From positions 1 to 27,899 of the forward strand of contig CAYWTM010000036.1 of the NCBI GenBank assembly GCA_964460185.1: DNA of 27,899 nt. Reading direction: 5' to 3'. The stretch comes from JAVJPJ01 sp040217295. GTDB taxonomy: Bacteria; Pseudomonadota; Alphaproteobacteria; Rhodobacterales; Rhodobacteraceae. The number at the start of each line of letters is the position of its first letter. Within the stretch, counting starts at the first letter, position 1. The notes beneath the pieces were generated by a model that was not told the DNA's origin, ran no database searches, and saw only the letters and a program-made list of their open reading frames with translations. This document shows, one piece after another, positions 14,375 to 21,051 of the stretch. A program made the translations under genes and the position numbers.

Positions 14375-17035
14375 ATGGCCAGCCTTAACGATATCCGCTC
14401 CACCTTTCTCGACTATTTCGGCCGCCAGGGCCATGAGATCGTGCCAAGCTCGCCGCTTGTGCCGCGCAATGATCCCACGCTGATGTTTACGAATTCGGGC
14501 ATGGTTCAGTTCAAGAACCTGTTCACAGGGGTGGAACACCGCGACTACGTGCGCGCGACCTCGTCGCAGAAATGCGTGCGCGCGGGCGGCAAGCATAACG
14601 ATCTCGACAATGTCGGCTACACGGCGCGCCACCACACGTTTTTCGAAATGCTCGGGAATTTCAGCTTTGGCGACTATTTCAAGGATGACGCCATTCCCTT
14701 TGCATGGGAACTGATCACCAAGGAATTCGGCATCGACAAGAGCCGGCTCATGACCACGATCTACCACACCGATGACGAAGCCTTCGAGATCTGGAAAAAG
14801 GTGGGCGTGCCCGAAGATCGGATCATCCGCATCGCGACCTCCGACAATTTCTGGCAGATGGGCCCGACGGGTCCCTGCGGGCCGTGTACCGAGATCTTTT
14901 ACGACCACGGCGATCACATCTGGGGCGGCCCCCCCGGCTCGCCCGAGGAAGACGGAGACCGGTTCATCGAGATCTGGAACATCGTGTTCATGCAAAACGA
15001 GCAGTTCGCCGATGGATCCATGGTGCCGCTCGACATGCAGTCGATCGATACCGGCATGGGGCTGGAACGGATCGGCGCGTTGCTCCAAGGCAGCCACGAC
15101 AACTACGACACCGACACGATGCGGGCCCTGATCGAGGCGTCCGCGAATGCCACCAGCGTGGCGCCCGATGGTGACAAGAACGTGCATCACCGCGTGATCG
15201 CGGATCACCTGCGGTCCACTTCGTTTCTGATCGCGGACGGGGTCATGCCGTCGAACGAGGGGCGTGGATATGTTCTGCGTCGCATCATGCGTCGGGCCAT
15301 GCGGCACGCGCATCTTTTGGGGGCGCAAGACCCGCTGATGTACCGGCTTGTGCCCGCGTTGGTCAGCCAGATGGGGCAGGCCTATCCGGAACTGGGCCAG
15401 GCGCAGGCCCTGATCACCGAGACCCTGAAGCTGGAAGAAGAACGGTTCCGCACCACGCTGGATCGCGGTCTGAAGCTGCTGGATGATGAACTGGGAAAGC
15501 TGCCCGAGGGTGCCGAACTGCCCGGTGAGGCGGCCTTCAAACTGTATGATACGTTCGGTTTCCCGCTCGATCTGACGCAGGACGCCTTGCGCGAACAGGG
15601 CCGCACGGTGGACACCGCCGGCTTCACTACGTCGATGGAGGCCCAAAAGGCCAAGGCGCGCGCGGCATGGGCGGGGTCGGGTGAACAGGCCGATGCCACG
15701 ATCTGGTTCGACCTGTCCGAAGAACACGGGTCCACCGAATTCCTGGGCTATGATACCGAAAACGCAGAAGGCCAGATCCTGGCGCTGGTTCAAGACGGCG
15801 CCGAACGCCCCGAGGCCGGCACGGGGCAGCTGGTGACGGTTGTGGTCAACCAGTCGCCCTTTTATGCCGAATCCGGTGGTCAGGTCGGGGATACCGGCCA
15901 GATCCGCACGGCAACCGGAACCGTCACGATCAGCGACACCAAGAAGGTGGCGGGAGTGTTCCTGCATATGGGCGAGGTGACCGATGGCGCGGTAAAGTCG
16001 GGGCAGGCAGCCGAGCTCGAAGTCGACCACGGCCGCCGCACGACCATCCGGGCCAATCACTCGGCCACGCATCTGTTGCACGAGGCGCTGCGCCGCGCGC
16101 TTGGCGATCACGTCGCACAGCGGGGATCGCTGAATGCGCCCGACAGGCTGCGGTTCGATTTCAGTCATTCCAAGGGGCTGAGCGCGGACGAACTGGCCGG
16201 TGTCGAGGCCGAGGTGAACGCGTTCATCCGGCAAAATGCACGGGTCGATACCCGGATCATGACGCCCGATGCGGCGCGCGAGCTTGGGGCCCAGGCACTG
16301 TTCGGTGAGAAATACGGCGACGAGGTGCGCGTGGTGTCGATGGGAACGCTCGATGGCTCGGGCAAGGGCAGCGACGGCAAGACCTATTCGCTGGAACTGT
16401 GCGGCGGCACCCATGTGCGCCAGACCGGTGACATCGGGGTTTTCGTGGCGCTTGGGGACAGCGCGTCATCCTCCGGTGTACGCCGCATCGAGGCGCTGAC
16501 CGGTCAGGCGGCGTTCGACTATCTCAGCATGCAAGATGATCGGATGGGCGCGCTGGCGCAGGAATTGAATGCCCAACCCGGCGAGGTGCTGGACCGTGTC
16601 CGCATCCTGAAAGACGAACGCAAGAAGCTTGAAAACGAGGTGGCACAATTGCGCCGCGAACTGGCGCTGGCGGGTGGTGCGGGGCAGGGCAAGCCCGAAG
16701 CGCATCGGATCAATGGCATCGGGTTCCACGGCCAGTCGCTCAGCGGTGTGACCGGCAAGGACCTGGCCGGCCTGATCGACGAGCATAAATCGCGGCTTGG
16801 CTCGGGTGCGGTCGTGTTGATCGCGGATATCGACGGCAAGGTGGCCGTGGCCGCAGGTGTCACCGATGATCTGACTGACCGTGTTTCCGCCGTTGACCTG
16901 GTGCGCGCGGCCGTGGAACAGGTCGGCGGCAAGGGCGGCGGCGGCCGTGCCGATTTCGCGCAAGGCGGGGGCAGGGATATCGGCGGCGCGGACGCTGCCA
17001 TTGCCGCCGCAGAAACCATTCTCAAGGGAGTTTGA
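14375..17035 (+). CDS. alaS: Alanyl-tRNA synthetase
   Basis: AlaS charges tRNA-Ala and clears mischarged serine and glycine. The 886-residue protein is full length. The class II catalytic core is at the N terminus ('IRSTFLDYFGRQGHEIVPSS', 'RYV'-like 'DYVRATSSQKCVRAGGKHNDLDNVG', 'HHTFFEMLGNFSFGDYF'). The editing domain carries the zinc ligands H562 and H566 ('NHSATH') and C676 and H680 ('CGGTH'). The C-terminal DHHA1 domain ends with 'GGKGGGGRADFAQGGG'. The ATG at 14375 is the conserved family start although only a weak AAGGA lies upstream. recA-alaS adjacency is common in alphaproteobacteria. A DUF1330 gene starts on the base after the stop codon. Confidence 0.98.
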   Translation: MASLNDIRSTFLDYFGRQGHEIVPSSPLVPRNDPTLMFTNSGMVQFKNLFTGVEHRDYVRATSSQKCVRAGGKHNDLDNVGYTARHHTFFEMLGNFSFGDYFKDDAIPFAWELITKEFGIDKSRLMTTIYHTDDEAFEIWKKVGVPEDRIIRIATSDNFWQMGPTGPCGPCTEIFYDHGDHIWGGPPGSPEEDGDRFIEIWNIVFMQNEQFADGSMVPLDMQSIDTGMGLERIGALLQGSHDNYDTDTMRALIEASANATSVAPDGDKNVHHRVIADHLRSTSFLIADGVMPSNEGRGYVLRRIMRRAMRHAHLLGAQDPLMYRLVPALVSQMGQAYPELGQAQALITETLKLEEERFRTTLDRGLKLLDDELGKLPEGAELPGEAAFKLYDTFGFPLDLTQDALREQGRTVDTAGFTTSMEAQKAKARAAWAGSGEQADATIWFDLSEEHGSTEFLGYDTENAEGQILALVQDGAERPEAGTGQLVTVVVNQSPFYAESGGQVGDTGQIRTATGTVTISDTKKVAGVFLHMGEVTDGAVKSGQAAELEVDHGRRTTIRANHSATHLLHEALRRALGDHVAQRGSLNAPDRLRFDFSHSKGLSADELAGVEAEVNAFIRQNARVDTRIMTPDAARELGAQALFGEKYGDEVRVVSMGTLDGSGKGSDGKTYSLELCGGTHVRQTGDIGVFVALGDSASSSGVRRIEALTGQAAFDYLSMQDDRMGALAQELNAQPGEVLDRVRILKDERKKLENEVAQLRRELALAGGAGQGKPEAHRINGIGFHGQSLSGVTGKDLAGLIDEHKSRLGSGAVVLIADIDGKVAVAAGVTDDLTDRVSAVDLVRAAVEQVGGKGGGGRADFAQGGGRDIGGADAAIAAAETILKGV

Positions 17036-17329
17036 ATGATGCCCGGAGCTTACTGGATCGCCCATGTGACCGTCACCGACGAGACGGCCTACATGAAATA
17101 CGCCGCCCTCGCGACCGAGGCCATCCAGGCCCATGGCGGCACCTTTCTGGCCCGTGGCGGCCAGGCCATCCAGAAGGAAGGCCGCGCCCATCCCCGCAAT
17201 GTCGTGGCGCGGTTTCCGTCGCTGGAGGCCGCGAATGCCTGCTATGAAAGCGACACCTATCAAGAAGCCATCAGCCACGCGCGCGGCGCATCCGAACGCG
17301 ACCTGGTGCTGGTCGAGGCGCTGGATTGA
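17036..17329 (+). CDS. DUF1330 family protein
   Basis: The 97-residue protein has the ferredoxin-like dimeric alpha-beta barrel pattern of DUF1330: 'YWIAHVTVTDETAYMKYAALATEAIQAHGGTFLARGG' and 'VVARFPSLEAANACYESDTYQEAISHARGASERDLVLVEA'. The family is widespread and has no established reaction. AAGGGAG (17024-17030), inside the end of alaS, serves either the ATG at 17036 or the one at 17039. The start touches the alaS stop codon, so it is probably translated from the alaS transcript. Its stop codon abuts the stop of the convergent Lrp gene with no base between (TGATCA). Confidence 0.87.
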   Translation: MMPGAYWIAHVTVTDETAYMKYAALATEAIQAHGGTFLARGGQAIQKEGRAHPRNVVARFPSLEAANACYESDTYQEAISHARGASERDLVLVEALD

Positions 17330-17788
17330 TCAGACCGGCAGCGCGGTCTGGTCCTTCAGTTCTTCCATGACGAAACTGGCCGCGACGTCGCGCAATTCCA
17401 CCTTCTGGATCAGGCGCTGGTACAGGCGATCGTAATCGGCCACGCTGGCCACCTGCGCGCGGATCAGGTAATCCAGATCGCCGGTCATCCGGTAGACCCC
17501 GAGGATTTCGGGCATCGTGTCGACGGCACGCGCGAACTGGGTCAACCAGTTGGCGCTGTGCTGTGGTGCGCGCAACTGGATGAACACCATGAGCCCGAGG
17601 CCCACGGCGTCCGGATCCACCAAGACAACCCGTCGCCGGATGACGCCGCGATCCTCCATCGCCTTGATCCGGCGCCAGCATGCGTTGCGTGACAGCCCGA
17701 TTTCAGCACCCAGGTCTTCCAGGGAACGCCCTGCGTCCCGTTGAAGGGCGTGCAGGATTCGGCGGTCGAATTGATCCAGTGTTTCCAT
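17330..17788 (-). CDS. Lrp/AsnC family transcriptional regulator
   Basis: The 152-residue protein has an N-terminal helix-turn-helix ('LDQFDRRILHALQRDAGRSLEDLGAEIGLSRNACWRRIKAMEDRGVI', residues 4-50) and a C-terminal RAM/ligand domain ('MPEILGVYRMTGDLDYLIRAQVASVADYDRLYQRLI'). The family senses amino acids and acts as dimers to octamers. The ATG at 17788 is chosen because the protein then begins just before the conserved 'LDxxDRRIL'; a longer in-frame start at 17872 would run through the operators. There is no Shine-Dalgarno sequence, and the predicted promoter places the RNA start at or within two bases of the ATG, so the mRNA may be leaderless. Two inverted repeats upstream (17801-17819, 17841-17856) suggest autoregulation and control of the divergent DUF6356 gene. 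Confidence 0.92.
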   Translation of the reverse strand: METLDQFDRRILHALQRDAGRSLEDLGAEIGLSRNACWRRIKAMEDRGVIRRRVVLVDPDAVGLGLMVFIQLRAPQHSANWLTQFARAVDTMPEILGVYRMTGDLDYLIRAQVASVADYDRLYQRLIQKVELRDVAASFVMEELKDQTALPV

Positions 17789-17795
17789 TCGATTA

Positions 17796-17824
17796 GATTT
17801 ATTGGGAAAATTTCCCAATATCAA
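17796..17824 (-). promoter_or_regulatory. Putative promoter of the Lrp-type gene
   Basis: On the minus strand TTGATA (17824-17819) is followed after 17 bases by TAAATC (17801-17796). The -35 is close to consensus, the -10 less so. The spacer is almost exactly the inverted repeat at 17801-17819, so binding there would block polymerase. Transcription would begin at about 17789, next to the start codon. Confidence 0.4.
17801..17819. promoter_or_regulatory. Perfect inverted repeat, probable Lrp-type operator 1
   Basis: ATTGGGAAA-A-TTTCCCAAT is a perfect 9-base inverted repeat with a single central base. It sits between the likely -35 and -10 of the Lrp gene, 12 bases ahead of the start codon. 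Confidence 0.7.
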
Positions 17825-17840
17825 TCCAGGCGATGAAGGA

Positions 17841-17856
17841 ATTGGGAAAACATCCC
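17841..17856. promoter_or_regulatory. Probable Lrp-type operator 2
   Basis: ATTGGGAAAACATCCC repeats the left arm of operator 1 exactly for ten bases and keeps the same core GGGA-N5-TCCC. Its core is exactly 40 bases from that of operator 1, close to four helical turns, so two dimers would bind the same DNA face. It lies about 50 bases ahead of the divergent DUF6356 start. Confidence 0.6.
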
Positions 17857-17907
17857 GCCGCAATCCGACCAATCATGTCTCATGCAGGCCAACAGGAGAC
17901 GCCACAG

Positions 17908-18114
17908 ATGATTGACCGGATCTTTCTTTCTCATCCCCGCAAGGTCGAAGAAAGCTATTTTGAACATGCAGCATTCGCGGCCCGGTTTTCAGGTCGGTTG
18001 TTGCTTGCCGCCGGTGCTGCGGCGGTTCATGCCGTGATCCCCTGCCTGTTCGAAAAAACCGCCAGCCGGATCACCGCCGACCTCTATGCGATGACCCACA
18101 ATCGCGGACAATGA
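17908..18114 (+). CDS. DUF6356 family small protein
   Basis: This 68-residue protein reads 'MIDRIFLSHPRKVEESYFEHAAFAARFSGRLLLAAGAAAVHAVIPCLFEKTASRITADLY' in consecutive parts, a pattern I recognise as the DUF6356 family ('FLSHP...E.Y.EH...A', then 'A..HA..P.LF..T.S'). One hydrophobic helix (about 31-48) suggests membrane association. No function is established. The ATG at 17908 has AGGAG 9 bases ahead (17894-17898); in-frame starts at 17833 and 17875 have no such site. It is divergent from the Lrp-type gene and shares its operator region. Confidence 0.75.
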   Translation: MIDRIFLSHPRKVEESYFEHAAFAARFSGRLLLAAGAAAVHAVIPCLFEKTASRITADLYAMTHNRGQ

Positions 18115-18124
18115 CCGCTGATGC

Positions 18125-18148
18125 GCGCTGGCGTTATCCCGCCAGCGC
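18125..18148. other. Hairpin spanning the icd stop codon
   Basis: GCGCTGGCG (18125-18133) and CGCCAGCGC (18140-18148) are perfect 9-base complements. The seven-base loop contains the icd stop codon (18134-18136, minus strand). It lies between the convergent ends of the DUF6356 gene and icd. There is no T-run on either side, so it is not a standard intrinsic terminator. It may protect the 3' end or serve both transcripts. Confidence 0.45.
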
Positions 18149-19348
18149 CTTGTTCAGGTTCTCTTCGATCTTTTCGAGGAACCCGATGGTCGTCAGCCAT
18201 TTCTGATCGGGCCCGACCAGCAGCGCCAGGTCCTTGGTCATGAACCCGGCCTCAACGGTCTCGACGATCACCCGTTCCAGGGTTTCGGCGAAGTGCTTCA
18301 GCGGCGCGTTGTCATCCAGCTTGGCGCGATGCTTGAGCGCACCGGTCCAGGCATAGATCGACGCGATGGAGTTGGTCGAGGTGGCCTCGCCCTTCTGATG
18401 CTGGCGGTAATGGCGCGTCACGGTACCGTGGGCGGCCTCGGCCTCGACGATCTTGCCATCGGGGGTCATCAACTGGCTGGTCATCAGGCCAAGCGAGCCA
18501 AACCCCTGCGCGACGGTATCGGATTGCACGTCGCCGTCATAATTCTTGCACGCCCAGACGAATTTGCCCGACCATTTCATGGCCGAGGCCACCATGTCGT
18601 CGATCAACCGGTGTTCGTACCAGATGCCGGCCTTTTCGAACCGGTCCTTGAACTCTTCGTCGAAAATACGTTGAAAAATCAGCATGAACTGACCGTCATA
18701 CTGTTTGAGGATCGTGTTCTTGGTCGACAGATAGACGGGCCAGCCGATGTTCAGGCCGTAGTTGAACGAGGCGCGGGCGAAATCCTCGATGCTCTGGTCG
18801 AGGTTGTACATGCCCATGTAGACGCCCGAGGACGGGGCATCGTAGACCTCCCGTTCGATGACGGTGCCATCGGTGCCCACGAATTTCATCGTCAGCTTGC
18901 CCGGCCCCGGGAATTTCATGTCGGTGGCCTTGTACTGATCGCCAAAGGCATGGCGGCCGATCACGATGGGCGATGTCCAGCCCGGCACGAGGCGCGGCAC
19001 GTTCTTGCAGATGATGGGCGCGCGAAACACCACGCCGCCCAGGATGTTGCGAATCGTTCCATTCGGGCTGCGCCACATCTTCTTGAGGCCGAATTCCTCG
19101 ACACGCGCCTCGTCGGGCGTGATGGTGGCGCATTTGACCGCGACGCCCACTTCCTTGGTCTTTTCGGCCGCGTCGATGGTGATCTGATCTTCGGTGCGGT
19201 CGCGTTCCTCGATCCCCAGATCGTAATACAGCAGGTCCACGTCCAGATAGGGCAGGATCAGCTTGTCCTTGATGAACGCCCACATGATGCGGGTCATCTC
19301 GTCGCCATCCATCTCGACGATGGGGTTTTCGACCTTGATCTTGGACAT
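18134..19348 (-). CDS. icd: Isocitrate dehydrogenase, NADP-dependent
   Basis: Icd converts isocitrate to 2-oxoglutarate, CO2 and NADPH in the citric acid cycle. The 404-residue protein is of the homodimeric type that resembles the eukaryotic cytosolic and mitochondrial enzymes, as is usual in alphaproteobacteria, not the E. coli type. Diagnostic stretches are 'NPIVEMDGDEMTRIMWAFIKDKLI', 'KKMWRSPNGTIRNILGGVVFRAPI', 'GRHAFGDQYKATD', 'IWYEHRLIDDMVASAMKWSGKFVWACKNYDGDVQSD' (substrate and metal acidic residues) and 'EAAHGTVTRHYRQHQKGEATSTNSIASIYAWT' (NADP binding). The start is the conserved family start, but the Shine-Dalgarno sequence is weak. A short palindrome lies 29 bases upstream. Confidence 0.97.
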   Translation of the reverse strand: MSKIKVENPIVEMDGDEMTRIMWAFIKDKLILPYLDVDLLYYDLGIEERDRTEDQITIDAAEKTKEVGVAVKCATITPDEARVEEFGLKKMWRSPNGTIRNILGGVVFRAPIICKNVPRLVPGWTSPIVIGRHAFGDQYKATDMKFPGPGKLTMKFVGTDGTVIEREVYDAPSSGVYMGMYNLDQSIEDFARASFNYGLNIGWPVYLSTKNTILKQYDGQFMLIFQRIFDEEFKDRFEKAGIWYEHRLIDDMVASAMKWSGKFVWACKNYDGDVQSDTVAQGFGSLGLMTSQLMTPDGKIVEAEAAHGTVTRHYRQHQKGEATSTNSIASIYAWTGALKHRAKLDDNAPLKHFAETLERVIVETVEAGFMTKDLALLVGPDQKWLTTIGFLEKIEENLNKALAG

Positions 19349-19376
19349 GCGCCTGCGCCCTGTGTTCTTGCGGGAG

Positions 19377-19389
19377 GTTTACCGTAAAC
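19377..19389. promoter_or_regulatory. Palindrome upstream of icd
   Basis: GTTTAC-C-GTAAAC is a perfect 6-base inverted repeat around one base, centred 35 bases before the icd start codon in otherwise G+C-rich DNA. Position and symmetry suggest an operator for a dimeric regulator. I cannot name the factor. Confidence 0.35.
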
Positions 19390-19463
19390 GATCTACCGGA
19401 AGGGGCCCTGTCCCGAAACCCGAAGCGGCCGACCGGTGTGGCGACGCGGTGTCGCGGGGCGCG

Positions 19464-19691
19464 TCAGGGGTTTGGCGCGTCCAGTTTTGCCAGCCTGTCT
19501 TTGAGCATCTTGCGCGCGCGCGCCTCGGCCATGCGCACCCGCACGGCGGTGCGGAACAGCTCTTCGGTGGTGGGTGAGGATGCGCCAAGCGTTTGCGCGA
19601 TCAATTCCGGCAGCCGGTCATCGTCAAGCTTTTCGGCGGCCTCGATGACCTCTTGGGCCAGTTTGTCCGCCAGCTCTTCATAGATGCTCAT
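19464..19691 (-). CDS. Conserved-looking 75-residue hypothetical protein
   Basis: The protein begins 'MSIYEELADKLAQEVIEAAEKLDDDRLPELIAQTLGASSPTTEELFRTAVRVRMAEARARKML' in consecutive parts. It is charged, predicted all-helical, and has no signal peptide or membrane segment. The C-terminal half is strongly basic and the N-terminal half acidic. I cannot assign a known function. It starts 9 bases after the alpha/beta hydrolase gene on the same strand and is almost certainly co-transcribed with it. Codon use matches neighbouring real genes and the frame is open to a natural stop. Confidence 0.7.
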   Translation of the reverse strand: MSIYEELADKLAQEVIEAAEKLDDDRLPELIAQTLGASSPTTEELFRTAVRVRMAEARARKMLKDRLAKLDAPNP

Positions 19692-19700
19692 CGGGGTTGG

Positions 19701-20354
19701 TTACCTCGTGGTCTCCGTCAGACGACGTTTGACGTAGGTCTGAACGCTGTCAATCATCGGATCCATGTAGGGATCCTCAAAGAAATGGCCCGCGCCCTCC
19801 ATCTCCTGGTGGGTGATGGTGATGCCTTTCTGTTCGTGCAGCTTGTCGACCAGGATGCGGGTATCTTGCGGCTTTGCCACGCGGTCGGCCGATCCGTTGA
19901 TCACCAGACCCGATGCCGGACAGGGCGCAAGGAAGGAAAAATCATACATGTTGGCGGGCGGGCTGACCGAGATGAAGCCCGTGATCTCGGGCCGACGCAT
20001 CAACAGCTGCATGCCGATCCACGCACCAAAGCTGAACCCTGCAACCCAGCAGTGTTTCGAATTTGGGTTCATCGATTGCAGGTAATCCAGCGCCGAGGCC
20101 GCATCCGAAAGCTCGCCAATGCCCTGGTCGTATTCACCCTGGCTGCGCCCCACGCCGCGAAAGTTGAAGCGCAGAACCGTGAAGCCCATGTTGTGAAACG
20201 CGTAATGCAGGTTGTAGACCACGCGGTTGTTCATCGTGCCCCCGAACTGGGGATGGGGATGCAGGATGATCGCGATGGGCGCGTCCTTTGCCTTTTGAGG
20301 GTGGTAACGGCCTTCAAGCCGGCCTTCGGGGCCGGGAAAAATCACCTCGGGCAT
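19701..20354 (-). CDS. Alpha/beta hydrolase
   Basis: The 217-residue protein is a compact alpha/beta hydrolase without signal peptide. The nucleophile elbow 'GFSFG' gives S108. D157 in 'NGSADRV' and H190 in 'GAGHFF' complete the triad. 'HPHPQFGGTMNNRVVY' (32-47) and 'LRFNFRGVGRSQG' are typical of the dienelactone hydrolase-like or KANL3/Tex30-like group seen in many alphaproteobacteria. AAGGAG lies 6 bases ahead of the ATG. The gene is divergent from the suf operon with a shared 179-base intergenic region. The substrate is unknown. Confidence 0.88.
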   Translation of the reverse strand: MPEVIFPGPEGRLEGRYHPQKAKDAPIAIILHPHPQFGGTMNNRVVYNLHYAFHNMGFTVLRFNFRGVGRSQGEYDQGIGELSDAASALDYLQSMNPNSKHCWVAGFSFGAWIGMQLLMRRPEITGFISVSPPANMYDFSFLAPCPASGLVINGSADRVAKPQDTRILVDKLHEQKGITITHQEMEGAGHFFEDPYMDPMIDSVQTYVKRRLTETTR

Positions 20355-20390
20355 CCATGTCTCCTTCCGGGGTTCGGGGTTGGCGGCGGC

Positions 20391-20419
20391 TTGACGGCTC
20401 GCGCGGTGCTACCTAGAAC
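20391..20419 (+). promoter_or_regulatory. Putative promoter of the suf operon
   Basis: TTGACG (20391-20396) and TAGAAC (20414-20419) are separated by exactly 17 bases. This would start transcription near 20426 and leave a leader of about 108 bases before iscR. The -10 is the left half of an inverted repeat (20414-20426). Confidence 0.55.
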
Positions 20420-20426
20420 CATTCCA
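20414..20426. promoter_or_regulatory. Candidate iron/IscR-responsive operator over the suf -10
   Basis: TAGAA-CCA-TTCCA is an inverted repeat with one mismatch (TAGAA-N3-TTCTA would be perfect). It overlaps the predicted -10 and start point, the usual position for a repressor. I believe it resembles the iron-related IscR motif proposed for Rhodobacterales, but I recall that motif only loosely. Confidence 0.45.
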
Positions 20427-20458
20427 AGTTTTCCCGATGCTCGTTTTGCGGCAGGGGG

Positions 20459-20488
20459 TCCGTTTCGCAGTTAAGCCTGCGATGCGGA
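20459..20488 (+). other. Leader hairpin ahead of iscR
   Basis: In the predicted leader, TCCG (20459-20462) pairs with CGGA (20485-20488), and CGCAG (20466-20470) with CTGCG (20477-20481), around a six-base loop and a 3x3 internal loop. It could fold in the RNA. No riboswitch class is recognised. Confidence 0.25.
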
Positions 20489-20533
20489 AAGGTCAATCAT
20501 TGCAAGGCGACGATCGAGCCGGGAGGGTCCGCA

Positions 20534-20995
20534 GTGAAGCTGAGCACAAAAGGGCGGTATGCGATGGTGGCCATGGCCGATCTGGCCCTGCAGCCCCCTG
20601 CCGGTCTGACGTCATTGTCGGAGTTGGCCGCGCGCCAGCAGATTTCGCTGACCTACCTGGAACAATTGTTCGTCAAGCTGCGGCGCGCCGGACTGGTGAC
20701 ATCGGTGCGCGGCCCCGGCGGCGGCTACCGGCTGGCGCGCAGTCCGTCCGAGATCCGCGTGGTCGATATCTTCGCGGCCGTCGACGAAACCGTTTCGGCG
20801 CTGCATACCGGGGCAGGGGCCTCGGGGGCCGTGTCCGGCAGCCGTGCGCAAAGCATGACCAATCGCCTGTGGGAATCGATGAGCGCGCATGTCTACGTCT
20901 TCTTGCACCAGACGCGGCTGTCGGATGTGGTCGACAACGAGCTGACGCCCTGTCCCGCCGTGCCCAACCTGTTCGAAGTGGTGGACGAGGCATGA
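20534..20995 (+). CDS. iscR: Rrf2-family regulator IscR (lacking the usual cluster cysteines)
   Basis: The 153-residue Rrf2 protein begins 'MKLSTKGRYAMVAMADLAL' and has the helix-turn-helix 'SLTYLEQLFVKLRRAGLVTSVRGPGGGYRLAR' typical of IscR. It heads the suf operon, so it should regulate iron-sulfur assembly. The region that in E. coli IscR carries three cluster-binding cysteines (about residues 90-105) here reads 'HTGAGASGAVSGSRAQSMTN' with no cysteine. The only cysteine is C140 near the C terminus. From memory, rhodobacterial IscR proteins are known to be cysteine-poor. The GTG start has GGGAGGG 6 bases ahead. Its stop overlaps the ATG of a 19-codon frame. Confidence 0.9.
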   Translation: MKLSTKGRYAMVAMADLALQPPAGLTSLSELAARQQISLTYLEQLFVKLRRAGLVTSVRGPGGGYRLARSPSEIRVVDIFAAVDETVSALHTGAGASGAVSGSRAQSMTNRLWESMSAHVYVFLHQTRLSDVVDNELTPCPAVPNLFEVVDEA

Positions 20996-21051
20996 CGGCA
21001 AGCCGGGGCGCACCGGCGCCAACCGTAGCTGTCGTGACGGCACGTCCGTGA
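20992..21051 (+). CDS. Possible 19-residue coupling ORF between iscR and the cysteine desulfurase gene
   Basis: An ATG at 20992 overlaps the iscR stop as ATGA. The frame runs 19 codons (MTASRGAPAPTVAVVTARP) and ends with TGA at 21049-21051, which shares a base with the ATG of the desulfurase gene (TGATG). The desulfurase has no ribosome binding site of its own. The frame therefore bridges the gap exactly and may serve to carry ribosomes across. The peptide has no recognisable feature, and there is no proof that it is made. Confidence 0.35.
   Translation: MTASRGAPAPTVAVVTARP

Noticed and set aside
14282..16414. 710-codon open frame opposite alaS
   Set aside because: It is a by-product of the G+C-rich codon bias of alaS. 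The product is His/Arg/Gly-rich and shows no domain, while alaS is complete with all catalytic motifs.
18293..19387. 364-codon open frame opposite icd
   Set aside because: It lies wholly over icd and its upstream region, has no start signal, and its sequence shows no family motif.
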